Positions 1-5,401 of a stretch of DNA of 17,322 bases are shown here, piece by piece; position 1 is the first letter of the stretch, and each line of letters begins with the position of its first letter. The notes under the pieces were generated by a model. The model was given only the letters and a program-made list of their open reading frames with translations. It did no database searches and had not been told where the DNA came from. Where the stretch lies: the NCBI GenBank assembly GCA_046765875.1, contig JBKPSJ010000127.1, forward strand, positions 1 to 17,322. Reading direction: 5' to 3'. Source of the stretch: DASRHY01 sp046765875 (GTDB lineage Bacteria > Actinomycetota > Actinomycetes > Propionibacteriales > Kribbellaceae). Position numbers and translations under genes: made by a program.

Positions 1-48
1 CCCACCACTTAATCTTCGTCGGCAGCGTCAGATGTGTATAAGAGACAG
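1..48. other. Sequencing adapter contamination (Nextera transposase adapter at 16-48)
   Basis: Positions 16-48 match, base for base, the 33-nt Illumina Nextera Read 1 transposase adapter: TCGTCGGCAGCGTC at 16-29, followed by the 19-bp mosaic end AGATGTGTATAAGAGACAG at 30-48. Bases 1-15 lie outside it, where an index and flow-cell sequence would be expected, but I cannot match them to a specific index. Real genomic sequence therefore begins at about 49. Read on the minus strand the adapter gives the peptide CLLYTSDAADE, and on the plus strand it gives MYKRQ. Both are familiar artefact peptides in databases. Confidence 0.97.
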
Positions 49-485
49 GCCATGGCGCGGGCCTCGCCGATGATCTTGTCGGCGGTGTCCTTCGCCTCCT
101 GGACCAGGTCGTCAGCGTGCTTGGTGGCCATCTCCAGCAGCCGCACGGCCGAGCTGGAGGCGTCGCCGACGGTGCTGGCGGTAGCCGTTCCCGCGGCGGC
201 GGCGACCCCGGCGGCCGCGCCCTGCGACGGCTTGGGCTCCTCCTTGTCCACCGGCTTGGGCTGCGCGGCGGCGATGGTGCTGGCGGCGTCCGGGCGCTCC
301 ATCGAGCCCCCGGCCCGCTGTGCCGCCGCGAGCTTCGCGCGCAGCTCCTCGTTCTCCGCGAGAAGGCGCTCGAGCTCGGCCTCGACCTCATCCAGGAAGG
401 AGTCGACCTCAGTGACGTCGTAGCCCTCCCGCAAGCGGACTGGCGTGAACTGCTTCGAGCGGACGTCTTCCGGCGTCAGCGGCAT
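49..485 (-). CDS. wag31: DivIVA/Wag31 polar growth protein, 5' part only (truncated by adapter)
   Basis: DivIVA-family coiled-coil protein that binds curved membrane at poles and septa and directs polar peptidoglycan synthesis in actinobacteria. The start MPLTPEDVRSKQFTPVRLRE is the classic actinobacterial DivIVA N-terminus. The lipid-binding domain and first coiled coil (heptads in LDEVEAELERLLAENEELRAKL) fill about residues 1-57. A variable Ala/Pro/Gly-rich linker follows to about 108, and a second coiled coil begins near 110 (SSSAVRLLEMATKHADDLVQEA). The ATG at 483-485 has a good ribosome binding site, GAGGTG, a few bases upstream. Only about 145 residues are genomic. The frame continues into the adapter as CLLYTSDAADED and stops at 9-11, so that end is false. 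Wag31 proteins are usually about 260 residues or more, so roughly half the gene is missing. It is the last gene of the cluster here, 212 nt after yggT, and may have its own promoter. Confidence 0.95.
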
Positions 486-697
486 CTTTCACCTCGTTCG
501 TCAGGTACTTGGCAGGTCACCGAATTCCCGGTGGGCCGGGGGCACGATGACTCAGTAGATCACGTTATCGCTTCGTTGTGTTCGCCAGGACCCGGGTAGG
601 TCTCATGAGACGGTGCTCCCCCGGCTGGTCGATCCGTTCATACCCCGTTCACGGCGAAATTCACACCCTCGTCATGCCATGCCAGGTCAGATCGATG
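486..697. other. yggT-divIVA intergenic region
   Basis: This 212-nt spacer has no supported gene. It holds the divIVA ribosome binding site next to 485 and a perfect 12-bp palindrome, GTCTCATGAGAC, at 600-611. I see no convincing GC hairpin plus T-run terminator after yggT. Reading the minus strand I could not find a -35/-10 pair close to consensus; a weak TAACGT -10-like hexamer lacks a matching -35. A divIVA promoter here is plausible from the gap size but is not shown by the sequence. Confidence 0.5.
600..611. promoter_or_regulatory. Perfect 12-bp palindrome upstream of divIVA
   Basis: GTCTCATGAGAC is a perfect palindrome lying about 115 nt upstream of the divIVA start and about 90 nt after the yggT stop. 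Its position and symmetry would fit an operator for a dimeric regulator. It matches no motif I can name, and a single 12-bp palindrome can occur by chance. Confidence 0.2.
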
Positions 698-1003
698 TCA
701 TATCGACTGGATGATGTTGCCGTTGATCGCCATCGCGAGTGAGACCAGGACGAACAGCATCAGCATGGAGATGTCGATCCGTACCCCGCCGGCGCCGATC
801 GGCGGGAGGATCCGCCGTAGCGGACGCAGCACCGGGTCCGTCGCGGAGTAGACCGCCTCGAACAACAGCAGCAGCGGCCCCTTCGGGTGCCACTGCGGTG
901 CGAACATCATGATCAGGCTGAGCACGAACCGGGCGATGAGGATCAGGAAGAAGATCCACAGCACCCAGTTGAGGATGATCAGCACCGTCTGGAGAGCGTT
1001 CAT
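698..1003 (-). CDS. YggT family small integral membrane protein
   Basis: A 101-residue protein with two strongly hydrophobic segments, about residues 5-35 (VLIILNWVLWIFFLILIARF and onward) and 78-95 (SMLMLFVLVSLAMAINGN). Between them lies the YggT signature region with the conserved run TDPVLRPLRRILPPIG. Length and layout match the actinobacterial YggT proteins that sit between sepF and divIVA. The molecular role is not settled; the family has been linked to osmotic tolerance and, by context, to cell division. The ATG at 1001-1003 has only a weak Shine-Dalgarno sequence. It follows sepF by 102 nt containing a GC hairpin and a tandem repeat. The stop is TGA at 698-700. Confidence 0.92.
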   Translation of the reverse strand: MNALQTVLIILNWVLWIFFLILIARFVLSLIMMFAPQWHPKGPLLLLFEAVYSATDPVLRPLRRILPPIGAGGVRIDISMLMLFVLVSLAMAINGNIIQSI

Positions 1004-1020
1004 GACATGCCGAGTCTAGG

Positions 1021-1050
1021 CGGGCGGCGCAAGGGTCCGGCGCCCGCCCG
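1021..1050 (-). promoter_or_regulatory. GC-rich hairpin between sepF and yggT
   Basis: The arms 1021-1030 (CGGGCGGCGC) and 1040-1050 (GCGCCCGCCCG) are complementary over 10 pairs with one bulged base, enclosing a 9-nt loop. In the minus-strand transcript this forms about 20 nt before the yggT ATG. There is no U-run after it, so it is not a textbook intrinsic terminator. It could damp readthrough, stabilise the upstream message or limit access to the weak yggT ribosome binding site. The structure is visible; the role is inference. Confidence 0.4.
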
Positions 1051-1051
1051 A

Positions 1052-1121
1052 CCCTGGTTCAGCCCTGGTTCAGATCTGGTTTCAGCTCTGCTTTCAGCTC
1101 TGGTCTCAGCTCTGGTTGAAG
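1052..1121 (-). repeat. Degenerate 11-12-nt tandem repeat spanning the sepF stop codon, six units
   Basis: Six adjacent units resembling CTCTGGTTTCAG on the plus strand occupy 1052-1062, 1063-1073, 1074-1085, 1086-1097, 1098-1109 and 1110-1121. The first two are identical 11-mers and the rest are 12-mers with one to three differences. On the coding strand each 12-mer reads like AACCAGAGCTGA, so the last sepF codons (Asn-Gln-Ser) and its TGA are copied downstream. This places three further in-frame TGA codons after the real one before the units shift to 11 nt. Confidence 0.85.
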
Positions 1122-1615
1122 AAGCCGCCCTGGGCGATCCGCTCCTTGTCCTCAGCCGCGACGGTGACGTTCGGCGGCGACAGCAGGAACACCTTGGAGG
1201 TGATCCTGTCGATGGAGCCGCGGCAGCCGAAGATCAGGCCGGCCGCGAAGTCGACCAGCCGCCGCGCGTCGTGGTCGTCCATCTCGGTCAGGTTCATGAT
1301 CACTGGGGTGCCGTCGCGGAAGTGCTCCCCGATCACCCGTGCTTCGTTGTACGTACGCGGGTGCAGAGTGGTGATGCGGGACACCTCGACCTCCGGGGCA
1401 GCTGAGACACCACGCCTATCTGACAATTTGCTCACCGTGCCGACAGGCTCGACGCGGCTGCTCTGCTCGGAGCTGTCGTGCTCGTCGTCGCCCTGTGCGT
1501 CCCCGTCGGAGTCGAGGTCCTCGCCGGCCTCGAGGTCGTCGTCGTACTGCGAGCCGTACCGCTCGGCGTCCTCGACCAGGCCGAGATAGACACCCATCTT
1601 GCGCAGTGCGCTCAT
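1106..1615 (-). CDS. sepF: Cell division protein SepF
   Basis: SepF is a membrane-associated FtsZ anchor. In actinobacteria, which lack FtsA and ZipA, it is the main tether linking FtsZ to the membrane. The 169-residue protein starts with MSALRKMGVYLGLVEDAERY, the amphipathic membrane-targeting helix typical of actinobacterial SepF. A long acidic linker follows (about residues 24-55, rich in Asp and Glu). The conserved SepF core covers about residues 75-165, including LHPRTYNEARVIGEHFRDG, VIMNLTEMDDHDARRLVDFA and GLIFGCRGSIDRI. The ATG at 1613-1615 has only a weak AAGG upstream. It lies 71 nt after yggS in the usual ftsZ-pgeF-yggS-sepF order. Its extreme C-terminus and stop fall inside the tandem repeat at 1052-1121. 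Confidence 0.97.
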   Translation of the reverse strand: MSALRKMGVYLGLVEDAERYGSQYDDDLEAGEDLDSDGDAQGDDEHDSSEQSSRVEPVGTVSKLSDRRGVSAAPEVEVSRITTLHPRTYNEARVIGEHFRDGTPVIMNLTEMDDHDARRLVDFAAGLIFGCRGSIDRITSKVFLLSPPNVTVAAEDKERIAQGGFFNQS

Positions 1616-1686
1616 GCCTTGATCAACCCTTCGGTCCGATCGACTACACGTGCGGCGGATCGCACAGCATCCGCCCGATTTCGACC

Positions 1687-2388
1687 CTAGCCTGCGGTAG
1701 CCCGCTCACCGAGTAAGGCGCGCCCAACGCGAACGTGTGTCGCGCCGTGCCGGATCGCGGCGGCCATGTCCTCGCTCATCCCGGCCGAGACCCAGGACGC
1801 GTCCGGATGGGCCGCGCGGAGTCGTTCGGCGATCCCGGCCAGTTGCTCGAAGGCCCGGTCCGGATCTGCTCCCAGCGGCGCGACTGCCATCACACCACCC
1901 AGGTGCAGCCCGGGCGTCTGGGCGATCAGGGCCGCGAGCGGGAGAACGCCATCGGGTACGACACCACCACGCGGCGCGATCACTCCGTCGTCGTCGGACA
2001 GTGCGACCTGGACCAGACACCGCAGCGGCCGCTCGGTTTTGGCCAGCGCGGCCACCAGCGACTCCCGGTCGACGGAGTGGATCACATCGGCATACCGGGC
2101 CACCGACCTGGCCTTGTTCGACTGGAGCTGGCCGACGAAGTGCCACTGGATGTCCAGGTCCGCCGTCGCGGGCGCCTTCACCTTGAGCTCGGACTCGCGG
2201 TTCTCCCCCAGGTCGGTGACGCCGAGGCCGGCCAGCGCCCGGACGTCGTCCTCGCCGAACGTCTTGGTGATCGCCACCAGGGTCACCTCGGCCGGGTCCC
2301 GTCCCGCATCGGCGCAGGCGGTCGCGATGGTACGTCGTACCGCCGCGAGGTTCTCCTCGAGCTGAGCGAGACGCTCGACAGTCGTCAC
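1687..2388 (-). CDS. yggS: YggS/PLPBP family pyridoxal phosphate homeostasis protein
   Basis: A pyridoxal 5'-phosphate-binding protein of the YggS/PROSC family, with a TIM-barrel fold like the N-terminal domain of alanine racemase. It has no known enzymatic reaction and buffers PLP and amino acid pools. At 233 residues it has the family length. The PLP lysine is K42 in LVAITKT. Other family motifs are DLGENRESE, WHFVGQLQSNKAR, and near the C-terminus SAGMSEDMAAAIRHGATHVR followed by VGRALLGER. The start is GTG at 2386-2388, only 2 nt after the pgeF stop, which implies translational coupling. The stop is TAG at 1687-1689. Its position between pgeF and sepF is conserved in many Gram-positive bacteria. 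Confidence 0.96.
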   Translation of the reverse strand: MTTVERLAQLEENLAAVRRTIATACADAGRDPAEVTLVAITKTFGEDDVRALAGLGVTDLGENRESELKVKAPATADLDIQWHFVGQLQSNKARSVARYADVIHSVDRESLVAALAKTERPLRCLVQVALSDDDGVIAPRGGVVPDGVLPLAALIAQTPGLHLGGVMAVAPLGADPDRAFEQLAGIAERLRAAHPDASWVSAGMSEDMAAAIRHGATHVRVGRALLGERATAG

Positions 2389-2390
2389 CG

Positions 2391-3122
2391 CTACCGGTCC
2401 AGCAGCCGTACGACTCCGGCGGCCCTGCCGCTGGCTTTGCCCTCACGCCGATACGAGTACAGATCGTCGGACTCGATCGTGCACCGGCTCGCGTCGACCA
2501 CCGTGCAGCCGGCCTGTTCGAGCTGCCAGACCACCCCGGCGCCGATGTCCAGCGACGGCGTTCCCCAGCTGGTCTCGGCGTATGCGACCGGGACGCGGCC
2601 GGCGACCTCGGTGCGCATGTCGGCGGGCACCTCATAGCAGCGGCCGCACACGTGCGGGCCGACCACCGCGGTGATCCGCTCGGCGCCCAGCGACCGCATC
2701 ACCTCAACGGTGGCCGGTACGACGCCCCGGTACAGCCCGGGTCGTCCGGAGTGCACCGCACCCACCACGCCGGCGGAGCTGTCTGCCAGCAGGATCGGGA
2801 CGCAGTCCGCGGCCCGTGCTGCGAGGGCGACGTCGGTCCGTGTCGTCACGAGCCCGTCGGCGGTCGGCACCGGACCGGCCAGATCGTCGTCAACCTCTAC
2901 GACGTGGACGTCGCGGCCGTGCACCTGGCGCATCCGGACCAGCCGATCGGGTGCCAGCTCGAAGGCGTCGGCGACCCGGCGGAGGTTCTCGGCGACCGCG
3001 TCGTCGGGGTCGCCGGACGCGTAGCCGAGGTTCAGCTCGCCGTACGGGTCCTCGCTGACCCCGCCGTACCGGTCCGTGAATGCGAACCGCACACCGTCGA
3101 TCGTCTGGTCGAAGCCGAACAC
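2391..3122 (-). CDS. pgeF: PgeF/YfiH family peptidoglycan editing factor (multicopper oxidase-like, DUF152)
   Basis: A 243-residue member of the PgeF/YlmD family, once annotated as polyphenol oxidase or laccase domain protein. Family work in E. coli points to hydrolysis of wrongly incorporated L-Ser from UDP-MurNAc peptides; purine nucleoside activities are reported for homologues. The metal-site residues are visible as H68 (RQVHGRD), C107 (AADCVPILL) and H124 (GAVHSGRPG). The third motif differs from the common HAGWRG form. PHVCGRCYEV near residues 156-165 is also typical. The start is GTG at 3120-3122, 19 nt after ftsZ, with a GGGGA directly abutting the start and so unusually close. An internal GTG at codon 11 is a less likely start. 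Its role beside ftsZ and mur genes fits cell-wall precursor quality control. Confidence 0.94.
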   Translation of the reverse strand: MFGFDQTIDGVRFAFTDRYGGVSEDPYGELNLGYASGDPDDAVAENLRRVADAFELAPDRLVRMRQVHGRDVHVVEVDDDLAGPVPTADGLVTTRTDVALAARAADCVPILLADSSAGVVGAVHSGRPGLYRGVVPATVEVMRSLGAERITAVVGPHVCGRCYEVPADMRTEVAGRVPVAYAETSWGTPSLDIGAGVVWQLEQAGCTVVDASRCTIESDDLYSYRREGKASGRAAGVVRLLDR

Positions 3123-3141
3123 TCCCCGAGGCTACCCGGAG

Positions 3142-4434
3142 CTACTTGAGGAAGTCGGGTACGTCGAGATCGTCGTCGTCGAAGTCGATCTTGCGCGGTT
3201 GCGGCTGCGGCCGTGGTGCCGGCGGACGGGTCGGCTCGGACGGACGGGAGGCGCCGTTGCCGGTGTAGCTGATGCCCGAACCGAAGCTCGGCGTGCTGCC
3301 ATTGCTCGACGAGCTGGTGCCGCCGACCGGACGTGCGGACTGCTGCACCGGCGAGGGCTCGGGCGTCGCGGGCCGCGGCGCCGGAGGGGTGGCCGGGGCC
3401 GGCGGCGGCATGGCCGGGGTCGCGGGTACGGCCGGAGCCGGTCGCGACGGCCTGGCACTCGCCATCGCCTGCTCGCGGCGCTTCGGCATCCCGCCGTCGA
3501 ACCCGGCCGCGATCACGGTCACCCGGACCTCGTCGCCGAGCGCGTCGTCGATGACCGCGCCGAAGATGATGTTGGCCTCGGAGTGCGCGGACTCGGATAC
3601 GAGTTGGGCGGCCTCGTTGATCTCGAACAGGCCGAGGTCGGAGCCGCCGGCGATCGAGAGCAGCACGCCGTGCGCACCCTCGATACTTGCCTCCAGCAAC
3701 GGACTGGAGATGGCCGACTCGGCCGCCGCGACCGCGCGGTCCTCGCCGCGCGACGAGCCGATGCCCATCAGCGCGGACCCGGCGTTCGACATCACGGCCT
3801 TGACGTCGGCGAAGTCGACGTTGATCAATCCCGGGGTGGTGATCAGATCGGTGATGCCGGAAACACCCTGCAGCAGCACCTGGTCGGCCTGCTTGAACGC
3901 GTCCAGCACCGACACCTGGCGGTCGCTGATCGTCAGCAGCCGGTCGTTCGGGATCACGATCAGCGTGTCGACCTCTTCGCGCAGCGTCGCGATGCCGTCT
4001 TCGGCCTGGGTCGCGCGCCGCTTGCCCTCGAACGAGAACGGCCGGGTCACCACACCGATCGTCAGCGCACCCAGGGACCGGGCGATCCGGGCCACCACCG
4101 GCGCACCGCCGGTACCCGTGCCGCCGCCCTCGCCGGCGGTGACGAAGACCATGTCGGCGCCCTTGAGCGCCTCCTCGATCTCCTCGGCGTGGTCCTCGGC
4201 GGCCTTCTTGCCGATCTCCGGGTTGGCACCGGCGCCGAGCCCGCGGGTCTCCTCCCGGCCGATGTCGAGTTTCACGTCGGCGTCGCTCATCAGCAGCGCC
4301 TGGGCGTCGGTGTTGATGGCGATGAACTCGACGCCCTTCAGGCCGTGCTCGATCATCCGGTTGACGGCGTTGACGCCGCCGCCGCCGATGCCGACGACCT
4401 TGATGAGTGCCAGATAGTTCTGTGGTGCCGCCAC
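3142..4434 (-). CDS. ftsZ: Cell division protein FtsZ
   Basis: Tubulin-like GTPase that polymerises into the Z-ring. The 430-residue protein starts MAAPQNYLALIKVVGIGGGG, the standard actinobacterial start. The tubulin signature GGGTGTG is at residues 103-109 in the form AGEGGGTGTGGAP. The T7 catalytic loop NVDFADVK is at 205-212, supplying D207 and D210. The globular GTPase ends near 318. A long Pro/Ala/Ser-rich disordered linker spans about 320-412 and ends in the acidic tail DDDDLDVPDFLK, the binding site for partners such as SepF. The start is GTG at 4432-4434 with GAGAGG about 8 nt upstream. It is preceded by a 223-nt leader, so it probably has its own promoter in addition to readthrough from ftsQ. 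It ends with TAG at 3142-3144, 19 nt before pgeF. Confidence 0.99.
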   Translation of the reverse strand: MAAPQNYLALIKVVGIGGGGVNAVNRMIEHGLKGVEFIAINTDAQALLMSDADVKLDIGREETRGLGAGANPEIGKKAAEDHAEEIEEALKGADMVFVTAGEGGGTGTGGAPVVARIARSLGALTIGVVTRPFSFEGKRRATQAEDGIATLREEVDTLIVIPNDRLLTISDRQVSVLDAFKQADQVLLQGVSGITDLITTPGLINVDFADVKAVMSNAGSALMGIGSSRGEDRAVAAAESAISSPLLEASIEGAHGVLLSIAGGSDLGLFEINEAAQLVSESAHSEANIIFGAVIDDALGDEVRVTVIAAGFDGGMPKRREQAMASARPSRPAPAVPATPAMPPPAPATPPAPRPATPEPSPVQQSARPVGGTSSSSNGSTPSFGSGISYTGNGASRPSEPTRPPAPRPQPQPRKIDFDDDDLDVPDFLK

Positions 4435-4657
4435 GTCGCGCGCCTCTCGCCTCGATCCGTCCCGTTAGCCGGCCGCGGGGCCCGACCCTGGAGCCCAAAC
4501 CCTCAAACCCTCGAGTTCACGTTGAAGGTTACAAATCTCTCGACTCTACTCTCCCGTTTACTCTCACGCCGCACGCTACGGGACGGTCCAGACCAAGTCC
4601 ACGCGCCTCGCCGCAGTGTCGCGACGTTCCCTCACCACTCAGGAAACCGTTCCGTGA
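4435..4657 (-). promoter_or_regulatory. ftsZ leader and likely promoter region
   Basis: This 223-nt ftsQ-ftsZ spacer is noticeably more AT-rich around 4497-4560 than the surrounding genes. On the minus strand it carries an inverted repeat (AACCTTCAA at 4522-4530 and TTGAGGGTT at 4498-4506, nine pairs with one G-U, 15-nt loop). It also has a tandem 8-mer and GAGAGTAAACGGGAGAGTAG-type purine-rich sequence. A -10-like TAGAGT lies at 4543-4548, without a good -35. The GAGAGG ribosome binding site follows near the start. ftsZ promoters are known in this interval in Streptomyces and mycobacteria; the exact start site cannot be read here. Confidence 0.5.
4497..4512. repeat. Tandem 8-mer in the ftsZ leader
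   Basis: AAACCCTC occurs twice in direct succession, at 4497-4504 and 4505-4512 (GAGGGTTT twice on the coding strand). It overlaps the right arm of the ftsZ leader hairpin, so alternative pairings with the left arm at 4522-4530 are possible. It is about 65 nt upstream of the ftsZ start. Confidence 0.7.
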
Positions 4658-5401
4658 TCACGGCTTCTCGCCTTGTGTCACAGGGAGATCCGGCGCGGAC
4701 ACGTCGTACACCCTGGCGTCGCGGTGCATCAGTGCGGCGAGCACGGCGACCTTGCGGTCGCTCTGCTCCGCGCTCCCCCAGACCACTTTCACACCGCCGT
4801 CGAGACGTAGCGTGATCGAGTCCGGCGAGCCGGCCGTGATCGACGTCACCCGGCTGCGCAGCGCCTCCGGCAGCGCCGCGGAGACCGCGACAACCGAGCG
4901 GACGGTGACGTCGCGGCGCGGGCCGGTGACCAGCGCCACCGGCAGGTCGGCGGGCCGTTTCGGTACGGTCCGGAACTCCACCCCGCCGGCGTCGACGAGT
5001 TCGTACCGGCTGCCGTCGGTGACCACCGCGACCGGGACTCGCTCGGTCACGGTGATGACCACGCGGTCCGGCCAGGCCCGCGACACCTTGGCGTCGGCGA
5101 CCTCGGTGATCGCGCGGATCCGGCGGGCGATCGCGGCGGTGTCCACACGGATCATCTGGTCGCCGACCGGTACCCGCGCCGCCGACAGAACAGTCGACCG
5201 CGGGACCTCATGCACACCTCGGACCTGGACCGTCGACACGGCTAGGTACGACGAGAAATAGACCGCCCAGACCGCCGCGCCGGCCAGCACGACGAAAAGG
5301 CCGCCGATCAGCCAGGGCAACCGGCCCCGGCGCCGGACCGACCGCTGCCGGCGGGCGAACTGCCGTTGCGCCCGCTCGAGCAGGTCGGTCTGGCCGGTCA
5401 T
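4658..5401 (-). CDS. ftsQ: Cell division protein FtsQ (DivIB)
   Basis: Bitopic division protein that links cytoplasmic and periplasmic parts of the divisome through FtsB/FtsL. The 247-residue protein has a basic cytoplasmic tail at 1-29 (RRQRSVRRRGR), one membrane segment at about 30-50 (LIGGLFVVLAGAAVWAVYFS), then a POTRA domain from about 54 (AVSTVQVRGVHEVPRSTVL) to 125. The FtsQ beta-domain follows (DAGGVEFRTVPKRPADLPVA). The ATG at 5399-5401 overlaps the murC stop as ATGA. The frame is open further upstream to 5806, but that part lies inside murC in another frame, so I use the overlapping ATG. The stop is TGA at 4658-4660, followed by the ftsZ leader. Sequence conservation in this family is low; identity rests on topology plus position between murC and ftsZ. 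Confidence 0.95.
   Translation of the reverse strand: MTGQTDLLERAQRQFARRQRSVRRRGRLPWLIGGLFVVLAGAAVWAVYFSSYLAVSTVQVRGVHEVPRSTVLSAARVPVGDQMIRVDTAAIARRIRAITEVADAKVSRAWPDRVVITVTERVPVAVVTDGSRYELVDAGGVEFRTVPKRPADLPVALVTGPRRDVTVRSVVAVSAALPEALRSRVTSITAGSPDSITLRLDGGVKVVWGSAEQSDRKVAVLAALMHRDARVYDVSAPDLPVTQGEKP

Noticed and set aside
16..48. Tn5/IS50-like mosaic end as a sign of transposition
   Set aside because: The full engineered adapter is present and abuts the sequence end, so this is library preparation and not a natural transposon.
34..423. Plus-strand open frame beginning MYKRQ
   Set aside because: Its start is encoded by the Nextera adapter, and the rest is antisense to divIVA.
3032..4498. 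Minus-strand 488-codon frame overlapping ftsZ
   Set aside because: Out-of-frame shadow of ftsZ with Arg/Gly/Asp-rich content; FtsZ itself is unmistakable in the other frame.
3076..4815. Long plus-strand frame of 579 codons opposite ftsZ
   Set aside because: It is antisense to ftsZ and part of ftsQ, has no recognisable domains, and is typical of GC-rich DNA.
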